Positions 1-6,251 of a stretch of 7,579 nucleotides of DNA are shown piece after piece. Each line of letters begins with the position of its first letter. Positions within the stretch are counted from its first letter, which is position 1. The DNA is from JBOHUX01 sp050734915 (GTDB lineage Bacteria; Chloroflexota; Dormibacteria; Dormibacterales; Dormibacteraceae). The position numbers and the translations under genes were made by a program. The stretch is taken from NCBI GenBank assembly GCA_050734915.1, contig JBOHUX010000115.1:1-7579 (forward strand). The letters run 5' to 3'. A model generated the notes under the pieces. That model was given only the letters and a program-made list of their open reading frames with translations, was not told the origin of the DNA and searched no databases.

Positions 1-1326
1 GGCCAGGGCCAGGGCCAGAGCGCTGAGCGGCATCCTCCGCATCGCATCGCCCATGCTCGATAGGTCGGTCGTGCGCATGGCCGCGATCAGGCCGCCGGCC
101 GCGAGCAGCGCCGCCCCCCGGGCCAGACCCCCCGCCAGCGCCGCGGTCAGGGCGACGACGGCGGCGCCCTTCGCGAAGACCACCAGGACCAGGCCCAGCT
201 GGCCGGCGCCGGCGCCGAAGAGGGCGTCGCGGACGTCGTTCCCCGCCAGCGCCCGGAGCGGGAGGACGATGCCGGCCACCACGCCCACGACGCCCAGCGC
301 CATCAGCGCCTGGGGTCCGGCGCCGTGGAACAAGGGGAGCGTCCGGTAGATGAGGAGGGCGCTCAGCACCGGCCAGACGCCCTGGGCGAGGGCCTGGCCG
401 CAGGCCGGCGCGTCCCTGGTCCAGGTCAGCCATCCCTGGAGCGGGAAGAGCGCGCCGCGGCCGGCGGCGGCGACCAGGATCAGGCCGGCGGCCGCGGTCA
501 GGCTCTTGAGGCCCCAGCCGGGAATCGTGTGGAGGACCGGAGGCAGCGCGCTCAGCGTCAGCTGGCCGTAGCGCGAGTAGACGATCCCGATCGCCAGGAC
601 CAGGGCGACATCGGCGACCATCGGCACCGCGAGCGCCCAGCGCGCGGGCCCGGTCGAGTCCGTCACCCCCCACCTCTGGCTGAGCCCCAGGTAGGTGGCG
701 ACGGCGGTGACGCCCCAGAACGCGGCCAGCTCGGCCAGATCGCCGCTGACGCACACCCCGACCGCGCCCAGGACGAGGAGGGACAGAACCACGTAGTTGC
801 GGACGTAGCCCGGCTCGCCCCGGCCGCCGCGGCGGAGCCAGACGGCCGCGCCGATCGCGATCGTCAGCACGGCCACCAGCGCCGCCAGGCCGGCGTGGTC
901 GATGGTCAGGCTGATGTCGATCCCGAAGCCCTGGAACTGGGTCGGACCGCTGGTGGCGGTGGGCAGGTTGATCCACTGGTAGGTCCTCGCGTAGGCGCCC
1001 CGCGAGCCCAGGCGCGCCCAGGCCGCGACGGCGGTCGCCGCCAGCGTCAGCAGGGCACCGAGCAAGCTCAGGTTGGCCGCCCCGCGCCGCGTCCTCACGC
1101 CCAGGGCGAGGAGGACGAAGGTGACCAGGGGGATGACGAGGATGAGGGGGACCGTGTAGGGCAGGGTGTCGGTGGCGCTGAGGGCGTGGTGGACCGCCGG
1201 ATGGAGCGCGTGATGGAGCGCGCCGGCGGCCGGCGAGGGGGACGGGGAGATGCCCGGCGACGGGGATGTGCCGATCGACGGCGTCGGCGTCGGGCTGGCG
1301 AGCAGGGCCAGGAGCGGGCTCAGCAG
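1..1326 (-). CDS. Divergent NuoL-like proton-translocating-type membrane subunit (N-terminal part, truncated by window edge)
   Basis: 442 codons are visible and the C-terminus lies beyond the left edge. The translation is strongly hydrophobic with many predicted membrane helices. It aligns by eye with the complex I antiporter-like subunit NuoL (PF00361 type): a YQWIN...GFGIDISLTIDHAGL segment (about 116-147), RGEPGYVRNY (169-178), GDLAELAAFW (195-204), FPLQGWL (294-300). Conserved polar residues of the proton path are replaced: Gly205 where NuoL has Glu144, Arg290 for Lys229, Gln315 for His254, Ala395/Gly399 for His334/His338, Arg403 for Lys342. Asp239, matching Asp178, is kept. Residues 11-47 before the first membrane helix are rich in Pro/Ser/Thr and then His. 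No in-frame ATG, GTG or TTG exists between the upstream stop and the first membrane helix; tandem CTG codons (1326-1321) follow a GGGAG ribosome site (1330-1334), so a CTG start is proposed. It may be a complex I paralogue or a subunit of another PF00361-containing complex (Mrp, Hyf or DabB type). The family is fairly sure, the function is not. Confidence 0.75.
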   Translation of the reverse strand, partial: MLSPLLALLASPTPTPSIGTSPSPGISPSPSPAAGALHHALHPAVHHALSATDTLPYTVPLILVIPLVTFVLLALGVRTRRGAANLSLLGALLTLAATAVAAWARLGSRGAYARTYQWINLPTATSGPTQFQGFGIDISLTIDHAGLAALVAVLTIAIGAAVWLRRGGRGEPGYVRNYVVLSLLVLGAVGVCVSGDLAELAAFWGVTAVATYLGLSQRWGVTDSTGPARWALAVPMVADVALVLAIGIVYSRYGQLTLSALPPVLHTIPGWGLKSLTAAAGLILVAAAGRGALFPLQGWLTWTRDAPACGQALAQGVWPVLSALLIYRTLPLFHGAGPQALMALGVVGVVAGIVLPLRALAGNDVRDALFGAGAGQLGLVLVVFAKGAAVVALTAALAGGLARGAALLAAGGLIAAMRTTDLSSMGDAMRRMPLSALALALA

Positions 1327-1329
1327 GCT

Positions 1330-1334
1330 CTCCC
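1330..1334 (-). promoter_or_regulatory. Ribosome binding site that supports a CTG start for the NuoL-like gene
   Basis: GGGAG on the minus strand lies 3 nt before a CTG (1326-1324) and 6 nt before a second CTG (1323-1321). The frame contains no ATG, GTG or TTG from its last upstream stop to beyond the N-terminal Pro/Ser-rich segment, so this site is the best local evidence for where translation begins. The start remains inferred. Confidence 0.4.
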
Positions 1335-1364
1335 GGTGAGCTGGGGGAGCGCGTCGGACGTGGC

Positions 1365-1397
1365 GGGCATGTGAACGCCCACGAGTATCACATCCCC
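1365..1397. repeat. Inverted repeat in the mnmA / NuoL-like intergenic gap
   Basis: Arms GGGCATGTGA (1365-1374) and TCACATCCCC (1388-1397) pair in 9 of 10 positions around a 13-nt spacer. It lies 39 nt upstream of the proposed CTG start of the NuoL-like gene and 37 nt after the mnmA stop. No T-run follows on either strand, so it is a poor intrinsic terminator. It could be an operator: a GATACT -10-like hexamer preceded by TG overlaps the repeat on the minus strand. The spacer is too long for a CRP site. The role is unknown. Confidence 0.4.
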
Positions 1398-1434
1398 GGG
1401 CATCGCGGCGCGGAGGAGGCGGTCAGCGGCCGGC

Positions 1435-2490
1435 TCAGGCCGCCGAGCGGATGATGCCCCCGCCGAGCACCAGGCTGCCCTGGTAGAGAACCGCCGCCTG
1501 GCCGGGCGCGGCGCCACAGAAGGACTCCGCCAGATCCAGACGGCCTGGCCGGTAGACTGCCGGGATGGGCCGGGCCCGGTATCGGAGGCGGGCCTCGCAC
1601 GCGACCGACTCCGGCTCGGTGCCGTCCACGAAGCTGACCGACTCCAGCTCCACCGAGGTCGAGCCGAGCTCCTCGCGGCGGCCCACGACCACCCGGTTGG
1701 CGGCCGCGTCCAGGCGGAGGACGTACCAGGGGCCCGGCTCGCCCAGGTCGCCCAGCCCCGACCGCTGCCCGACCGTGTGCAGGCCGACCCCGCGATGCCG
1801 GCCCAGGACCCGGCCCGTGGACGAGATCACCTCGCCGGGCGCCATGCCGGTCAGCGTCCGGGCCAGGTACTCGGCCGTGCGGCCACGGGGAACGAAGCAG
1901 ATCTCCTGGCTGTCCGGCTTCGCCGCCACCGGCAGCCCGAGGGCGCCGGCTCGAGCCCGCGTCTCCGCCTTGCTCATGTCGCCGAGCGGGAACAGGATCC
2001 GCGCCAGGCGCTCTCGCACGAGATGGTAGAGGACGTAGGACTGGTCCTTGGCGGGATCCAGGGCCGCGTGGAGCTGGGGGCCGGCGGGACCGGGCAGGAT
2101 CCGCGCGTAATGGCCGGTCGCCATCGCGTCGAAGCCGAGCCCGAGCACCCGCTCCAGCATCAGATCGAAGCGTACGAACGCGTTGCAGCGAAGGCACGGG
2201 TTGGGGGTGCGGCCGGCCAGATAGGCGGCATGGAAGGGCTCGATCACTCGCTCGCCGAACTCCCGCTCCAGGTTCCAGACATAGAACGGGATGTCGAGGA
2301 GGTTCGCCACCCGCCGCGCGTCCTCGACCGCGCCGAGCGAGCAGCAGCCGCCGTGGCGGTCGTTCAGCTCGTCGTCGCCACGCTGCCACTGCTGGAGGGT
2401 GATCCCCACCACGTCGTGGCCGGCGGCAGCCAGCAGCGCGGCCGCCACGCTCGAATCGACCCCGCCCGACAGCGCCACCGCGACCCTCAT
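1435..2490 (-). CDS. mnmA: tRNA-specific 2-thiouridylase MnmA
   Basis: 351 aa, a normal length for the family. MnmA adenylates U34 of the tRNAs for Lys, Glu and Gln and inserts sulfur to form 2-thiouridine in the cytosol. The PP-loop SGGVDSS is at residues 8-14, the NPCLRCN motif at 97-103, ATGHY at 124-128, DQSYVLY at 149-155, DSQEICF at 193-199, the HTVGQRSGLG segment about two thirds along, and LGGGII close to the C-terminus. Both catalytic cysteines are present: Cys102 (E. coli Cys102) and Cys198 (E. coli Cys199). Cys99 replaces the Asp99 of E. coli, giving a three-cysteine set, and an extra Cys49-Cys50 pair lies in the GGCCSLG segment. The ATG at 2490 was chosen because the PP-loop begins right after it; the in-frame extension to 2568 overlaps the upstream gene and adds unrelated residues. 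A G-rich tract before the ATG can serve as ribosome site. It starts 13 nt after the CysO-like gene and is probably cotranscribed with it. Confidence 0.95.
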   Translation of the reverse strand: MRVAVALSGGVDSSVAAALLAAAGHDVVGITLQQWQRGDDELNDRHGGCCSLGAVEDARRVANLLDIPFYVWNLEREFGERVIEPFHAAYLAGRTPNPCLRCNAFVRFDLMLERVLGLGFDAMATGHYARILPGPAGPQLHAALDPAKDQSYVLYHLVRERLARILFPLGDMSKAETRARAGALGLPVAAKPDSQEICFVPRGRTAEYLARTLTGMAPGEVISSTGRVLGRHRGVGLHTVGQRSGLGDLGEPGPWYVLRLDAAANRVVVGRREELGSTSVELESVSFVDGTEPESVACEARLRYRARPIPAVYRPGRLDLAESFCGAAPGQAAVLYQGSLVLGGGIIRSAA

Positions 2491-2503
2491 GCCGCCCCCC
2501 GGG

Positions 2504-2791
2504 CTATCGCGCCGGCGCCCGGCCGCCCGCCACCGCCGGGATGATCGACACCTCGTCGTCGGCGGCAAGGCCGGAGTCGAGGCCCTGCCCGAGCCGGACG
2601 TCCTCCTCGTTGACGTAGATGTTCACGAACTGGCGCGGCTGGCCGGTCTCGTCCAGGAGACGGCCCTTGAGACCCGGGTGACGCCGGTCGAGCGCGTCGA
2701 TCGCGCTCCGGAGGTCGGTCGCCTCGACGGCCACCATCGACTCCCCGCCGCTCAGCGAGCGAAGCGGGCCTGGGATTCTGAAGACTGGCAA
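2504..2791 (-). CDS. CysO/MoaD/ThiS-family ubiquitin-fold sulfur carrier protein
   Basis: 95 aa from a TTG start. It resembles mycobacterial CysO throughout: an IPGPLRSLSGGES opening like CysO IPTILRPHTGGQKS, then QFVNIYVNEEDVR and the ending VSIIPAVAGG. CysO-type proteins carry sulfur as a C-terminal Gly-Gly thiocarboxylate, which a PLP enzyme uses (CysM in Mycobacterium). Unlike M. tuberculosis CysO, which ends at Gly-Gly, this one continues with Arg-Ala-Pro-Ala-Arg (GTG GCG GGC GGC CGG GCG CCG GCG CGA TAG), so proteolytic trimming would be needed before activation. An upstream TTG (2812) would add seven residues and overlap thrC by 20 nt. The TTG at 2791 fits better: it has AAGGAG 9 nt before it and matches the CysO N-terminus. 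It lies 1 nt after the thrC stop and 13 nt before mnmA. No E1-like MoeB/ThiF enzyme or JAMM protease is in this window. The family is sure; the sulfur acceptor is unknown. Confidence 0.9.
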   Translation of the reverse strand: MPVFRIPGPLRSLSGGESMVAVEATDLRSAIDALDRRHPGLKGRLLDETGQPRQFVNIYVNEEDVRLGQGLDSGLAADDEVSIIPAVAGGRAPAR

Positions 2792-2792
2792 A

Positions 2793-4103
2793 TCAAAGGG
2801 CTCCTTCGACAAAGAATGGACGCTCGCCCGCGGCGCCGGCGCCGGGCGGAGACGCTCCCAACCCGCCCCCCGAGCTCGCCACCGGCATCGACTGGTTGAA
2901 CGAGCGGAGCGTGGGCTCTATTTCCACGATGCCTTCCGGGAGGCCGATCGCCTCCGTCGTCTTGAGGCCGTGGCCGGTCACGTAGGCGACCACCACCTCC
3001 TCCCCGCGCCAGCGGCCGGCCCGCGCCAGCTTGGCGAGTACCGCGATCGTGACCCCGCCCGCGGGCTCGGTGAAGATGCCCTCGGTCCGAGCCAGGAGCC
3101 GGATTCCCTCCACGATCTCCGCCTCGGTCACCGCCTCCACGACGCCGCCGGTCTCGCGCGCGATCCTGAGCACATAGGAGCCGTCCGAGGGGCTGCCGAT
3201 CGCGATCGAACGGGCGATCGTGTCCGGGCGCACGGGCGTGACCCGCTCGCCCCCGTCCCGCCAGGCGTTGTAGACGGGCGCGCACCCAAGCGCCTGGGCG
3301 CCCGTCAGGGCCGGCGGCCGGTCGTCCGCGACCAGCCCGAGGTCGATCATCTCCGCGACCGCACGGCGGTGCTTCACGAACTGACAGCCGCTCGCGATCG
3401 GGATCACGATCTCATCCGGCAGCCGCCAGCCGAGCTGTTCGGCGGTCTCGTAGGTGAGGGTCTTGCTGCCCTCCGCATAGAAAGGACGGATGTTGACGTT
3501 GCAGAAGGCCCACGGATAGCTGTCGATGAGCTGACTGCAGAGCCGGTTGACGTCGTCGTAGGTGCCGTGCACGGCGATCAGCCGGGGGCCGAAGACCCCG
3601 GTCGGCACCACCTTCCCCGGCTCCAGGCCGTCGGGGATGAAGATGAAGGCGTCCATGCCGGCCCGAGCGGCGTAGGCGGCCACCGAGTTGGCCAGGTTGC
3701 CGGTGGAAGCGCAGGCGACGGTGGCGAAGCCGTGCGCGCGTGCCCAGGAGACGGCCACGCTCACCACCCGGTCCTTGAACGAGTTGGTCGGATTCATGGA
3801 CTCGTTCTTGAGGTGGAGGTTGCGCAGGCCGAGCTCGGCGCCCAGCCGCTCGGCGCGAACGAGCGGGGTCAGGCCCTCGCCCAGCGACACCACCGGCGCG
3901 CCCTCCTCGAGGGGCAGGAGATCCCGGTAGCGCCACATCGAGGGCGGACCGGCCTCGATGGCCCGCCGGCTCACGCGCCGGCGCAGCTCCGCCTCGTCGT
4001 AGACGACGTCCAGCGGTCCCAGGCAGCGCTCGCAAACGTGGGTGGGCCGCACCTCGTACTCGGCACGGCACTCCCGGCACCGGAGCCCCTCCACCCTGCT
4101 CAT
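2793..4103 (-). CDS. thrC: Threonine synthase (PLP-dependent, zinc-ribbon type) or close paralogue
   Basis: 436 aa, fold-type II PLP enzyme. The family converts O-phospho-L-homoserine to threonine in the cytosol. A zinc ribbon is formed by Cys9, Cys12, Cys24 and Cys27. The PLP lysine is Lys110 in NPTNSFKDR (104-112). STGNLANS (133-140) matches the substrate/PLP loop, and TEPAGG (345-350) and VTGHGLK (375-381) are typical late motifs. The segment expected to bind the PLP phosphate reads PIASGCQF (235-242) instead of the GNxGN form seen in many threonine synthases. The last 35 or so residues (from about 402) are rich in Gly, Pro, Ala and Ser and look like a flexible tail. The gene ends 1 nt before the CysO-like start. 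The ATG at 4103 has GGGAG directly against it and a TAGACT box 8 nt upstream, which favours a leaderless message. Because CysM, the partner of CysO, is also fold-type II, a sulfhydrylase role for this protein is an alternative. Confidence 0.88.
   Translation of the reverse strand: MSRVEGLRCRECRAEYEVRPTHVCERCLGPLDVVYDEAELRRRVSRRAIEAGPPSMWRYRDLLPLEEGAPVVSLGEGLTPLVRAERLGAELGLRNLHLKNESMNPTNSFKDRVVSVAVSWARAHGFATVACASTGNLANSVAAYAARAGMDAFIFIPDGLEPGKVVPTGVFGPRLIAVHGTYDDVNRLCSQLIDSYPWAFCNVNIRPFYAEGSKTLTYETAEQLGWRLPDEIVIPIASGCQFVKHRRAVAEMIDLGLVADDRPPALTGAQALGCAPVYNAWRDGGERVTPVRPDTIARSIAIGSPSDGSYVLRIARETGGVVEAVTEAEIVEGIRLLARTEGIFTEPAGGVTIAVLAKLARAGRWRGEEVVVAYVTGHGLKTTEAIGLPEGIVEIEPTLRSFNQSMPVASSGGGLGASPPGAGAAGERPFFVEGAL
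2801..2806 (-). promoter_or_regulatory. Shine-Dalgarno site for the CysO-like gene, inside the 3' end of thrC
   Basis: AAGGAG on the minus strand, 9 nt before the TTG at 2791-2789. It lies within the last codons of thrC (Glu-Gly-Ala-Leu-stop). It decides the start: the longer TTG at 2812 would sit upstream of this site. The arrangement suggests translational coupling between thrC and the carrier gene. Confidence 0.6.
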
Positions 4104-4111
4104 CTCCCGGA

Positions 4112-4117
4112 AGTCTA
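4112..4117 (-). promoter_or_regulatory. Probable -10 box for the thrC operon (leaderless)
   Basis: TAGACT on the minus strand ends 8 nt before the thrC ATG (4103-4101). This spacing puts transcription start at or next to the A of ATG. No good -35 hexamer is seen: a TTGCGC at 4133-4138 gives only a 15-nt spacer. The same geometry (TAnnnT, then 7 nt, then ATG) appears before the S9 gene, which strengthens the call. Confidence 0.45.
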
Positions 4118-4147
4118 CCGACGGTCCGGAGCGCGCAAGCCCGGGCC

Positions 4148-4174
4148 GGGCCGGCCGGGCAAGGAGGCCGGCCC
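4148..4174 (-). terminator. GC-rich hairpin after the S15 gene, possible terminator
   Basis: Perfect 9-bp arms (GGGCCGGCC 4148-4156 and GGCCGGCCC 4166-4174) with a 9-nt loop, beginning 28 nt after the S15 stop and ending 44 nt before the thrC start. There is no T-run after it on the minus strand, so it is not a classical intrinsic terminator. In such GC-rich sequence some hairpins arise by chance. Its position between two separately promoted genes supports a termination role. Confidence 0.35.
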
Positions 4175-4202
4175 TGGACCTCCACCTCCCCGCCGCTCCA
4201 GG

Positions 4203-6167
4203 TCAGCCGCCCGTCAGCGAGATCGAGCCCTCCTCGACGGTCGGCAGGACCAGGGTAGGCGGGGCGAACTTGACCGCGGCGCCCGCCCGCGAGGCGAGGA
4301 AGGTGGGCGAGTCCGCCAGGGTCAGGTCGAGCCGGATCCGGTCTCCGGCTGGGAACACCCACTGGTTGCCGAAGAAGGGCAGCTCGGCGGTTCCGGACAG
4401 GGGGTCGTAGGCGGGGTGGTCGATCCGGTAGACGCCCCGAGTGACCAGCGTCGCGGTCCCGTCCCGGGCCACATCCCACAGCCGCGCCTCGAGGGTGGCC
4501 GTGGTCCCGGCCATGGTGTAGGGCACGAGCACGTGGCCCAGGCCCACGAACTGGACGCGACCGGCCAGCGGCGCCCCCAGGCCGCTGTAGCGGACGAGCG
4601 GGATGGTGGCGTCGGAACTGGACTGGCGGCAGCTCGAGCCGCCGCTCTGGGAGGTCGTGACGGCGTCGGTGTTGGGGCCGTCGGGATCAGTGGCGGAGGC
4701 GCGGCTGTCCAGGCTACCACCGGTCGCGAAGGCAACGGTGAGGGTCCCGCGGGCCAGGCCCCGAGGGGTGGGGGCGGTGACGGCGTCGAGCCGGGTGCCG
4801 CCGTCACAGCGGGTGACGAGGCTCTCGACGGTGGTCCGGGCCCGATGGCTGCCCCCGATCTGCGAACGCAGGAACCTCCACGCCTCCCGGTTGAGGTGGC
4901 GCCACTGGTAGGGGGGGTTCTGGGCCAGTGGGTGGCCGACGTCGGCAACGGCCACCTGGACCGGCCAGAGGGGGTCGAGCCGCTTCAGATAGATGAACTG
5001 CCGGAAGGACTCGATGGGGGGAAACAGGTTGTCGGTCCAACCCGAGATCGAGAAGACGGCCACCTCTCGATGGGCCGCCTCCCTCCGCCAGCGGGCGGTC
5101 TGATAGTAGGACGACCTGAACACCGTCAGCCCGCGACGCGCCTGGCTGATGACGGGGTCCTCGGCACCCGCCACGTCGTAGGGATCCCCGACGGTGACCG
5201 CCCGGTTGAACCAGGCGGCGACGCTGACCGGGCCGTCCTGGGTCGCCTCCTGCGAGGGCGTGGTGTCGCCGCCCGCCTCGAACGCGCCGTACGCGCTGCC
5301 CTCGGCGTAGAAGCCGCCCGTGTACGCGGCCTTGACGACCCCGAAGGGATGCCCGGCACCGATCGGGCTGTCGGGGCGGCCCGTCGCCGACTGGTAGATG
5401 TCGCCGCCGCCCGGGCCCCCGCCGTGGCCGTTGGGAGCCAGGCTGTACCCGAGATCCGTCCATGGGTACTTGGGGACCGCCACCTGGAGGTGCAGCACCG
5501 GCAGGCGCGGGTCCACGCCGTGGGGGAAGGTCCAGTCCGCCTCGGTCGCCTGCAGCCAGCTCTCGCCGCCCCCGTAGGAGCCGCCGCTGACGGCCACCGC
5601 CGATCGATCGAGGTCCGGATGGGAGGCCGCCGTCAGCGCCGCCAGCCACTGGGTGTCGTGAAGCTCGAACTCCCTGCTCTTGAGATGGATGGTGCCGTTG
5701 GGCAGGCTCTCGGAGCCGCCGGTCGCGCCGGGGGTGTTGGGCTCGTAGGAGGCGGCCCCGCGGCCGTGATCCTGGAAGCCGCGAGCGGTGTACGTCAGCA
5801 CGTAGAAGCCGTGCTCGGCGAACCAATAGGAGTTCCAGTGGTACTTGTCGCCGCCGTCGCCGGCCGCCGTCACCGACTCCCACTCGTGCTTGTTGTTGCC
5901 GAATCCGTGCAGGAGGACGATCAGAGGGTGGTGGCGGCCGGGCGTCATCGGCAGGGTCAGGTCGACGTCCATCGGGCTGCCGTCGAAGCTGGGCACGCTG
6001 CCTGAGCAGATCCGCTCCTCCGCTCTCGCCCCGTAGCCGGCGCAGGTCAGGTGGCGGTCGATGCCGACCCCCGCGGCGGCCTGTGCCGGGCCCGCGGCCA
6101 CCGGCCAGGGCGCAGCGCCGGCGAGCACGGCCACGACCGGCAGGAGCCTCCAACGTTGCATTCTCAC
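4203..6167 (-). CDS. Secreted S15/CocE-type serine hydrolase (X-Pro dipeptidyl-peptidase family)
   Basis: 654 aa. An N-terminal signal peptide (basic MRMQRWR, hydrophobic core 8-20, AQA-type cleavage near residue 30) predicts export. The alpha/beta-hydrolase domain covers about 65-430: LLHGFG (85-90), nucleophile Ser197 in SGGSYGG (194-200), Asp379 in SGWTDN (375-380), and His412 in ADVGH. A beta-rich PepX C-terminal domain follows (about 440-640) with FFGNQWVFPAGDRIRLDLT near its end. The four cysteines, 42, 54, 454 and 513, could form two disulfides, consistent with an extracellular protein. Family members cleave X-Pro dipeptides from peptide N-termini or hydrolyse esters and amides; the substrate here cannot be told. 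The start is GTG at 6167 or ATG at 6161; both keep the signal peptide and neither has a strong ribosome site. It is transcribed divergently from an S9 peptidase and separated from thrC by 99 nt with a hairpin, so it is probably its own unit. Confidence 0.9.
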   Translation of the reverse strand: MRMQRWRLLPVVAVLAGAAPWPVAAGPAQAAAGVGIDRHLTCAGYGARAEERICSGSVPSFDGSPMDVDLTLPMTPGRHHPLIVLLHGFGNNKHEWESVTAAGDGGDKYHWNSYWFAEHGFYVLTYTARGFQDHGRGAASYEPNTPGATGGSESLPNGTIHLKSREFELHDTQWLAALTAASHPDLDRSAVAVSGGSYGGGESWLQATEADWTFPHGVDPRLPVLHLQVAVPKYPWTDLGYSLAPNGHGGGPGGGDIYQSATGRPDSPIGAGHPFGVVKAAYTGGFYAEGSAYGAFEAGGDTTPSQEATQDGPVSVAAWFNRAVTVGDPYDVAGAEDPVISQARRGLTVFRSSYYQTARWRREAAHREVAVFSISGWTDNLFPPIESFRQFIYLKRLDPLWPVQVAVADVGHPLAQNPPYQWRHLNREAWRFLRSQIGGSHRARTTVESLVTRCDGGTRLDAVTAPTPRGLARGTLTVAFATGGSLDSRASATDPDGPNTDAVTTSQSGGSSCRQSSSDATIPLVRYSGLGAPLAGRVQFVGLGHVLVPYTMAGTTATLEARLWDVARDGTATLVTRGVYRIDHPAYDPLSGTAELPFFGNQWVFPAGDRIRLDLTLADSPTFLASRAGAAVKFAPPTLVLPTVEEGSISLTGG

Positions 6168-6178
6168 TGGCAGGAAAT

Positions 6179-6208
6179 GTCATACCAGAGCCATAGGGAA
6201 ATCGACAA
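6179..6208 (-). promoter_or_regulatory. Candidate promoter of the S15 hydrolase gene
   Basis: On the minus strand TTGTCG (6208-6203) and TATGAC (6184-6179) are separated by 18 nt, each matching 4 of 6 consensus bases. The -10 is preceded by TGG, giving an extended -10. It lies 11 nt before the GTG and 17 nt before the ATG, so the leader would be very short or absent. It lies in a locally AT-richer gap between divergent genes. Confidence 0.45.
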
Positions 6209-6245
6209 GCTCCACGATCGCGGCGGCCATTCGCCAGGCATCGGC

Positions 6246-6251
6246 TACGAT
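6246..6251 (+). promoter_or_regulatory. Probable -10 box of the S9 peptidase gene (leaderless)
   Basis: TACGAT ends 7 nt before the ATG at 6259, the spacing expected when transcription starts at the ATG. No purine-rich ribosome site precedes the ATG and no clear -35 is visible. It mirrors the TAGACT box before thrC. Confidence 0.4.

Noticed and set aside
1..18. Three copies of a GGCCAG-type hexamer
   Set aside because: It encodes an Ala-Leu run in a membrane helix of the NuoL-like protein; a coding-sequence coincidence rather than a functional repeat.
325..1374. Open frame of about 349 codons on the plus strand
   Set aside because: Antisense to the NuoL-like gene; Arg/Gly/Gln/Asp-rich with no hydrophobic or domain pattern, while the minus strand shows a clear membrane protein.
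1367..1395. CRP-like TGTGA...TCACA half-sites
   Set aside because: The half-sites are much further apart than the 6-nt spacing of CRP sites; kept only as a generic inverted repeat.
1320..1517. Short minus-strand ORF bridging the end of mnmA and the NuoL-like start
   Set aside because: It overlaps the mnmA 3' end, has no ribosome site, and its composition shows no coding signal.
1388..2389. Open frame of about 333 codons on the minus strand
   Set aside because: Out-of-frame shadow of mnmA, rich in Arg/Pro/Gly.
2970..6005. Open frame of about 1011 codons on the plus strand
   Set aside because: Antisense to thrC and the S15 gene, which have clear catalytic motifs. The translation is low-complexity Arg/Gly/Ala/Asp/His, as expected from the complement of GC-rich codons.
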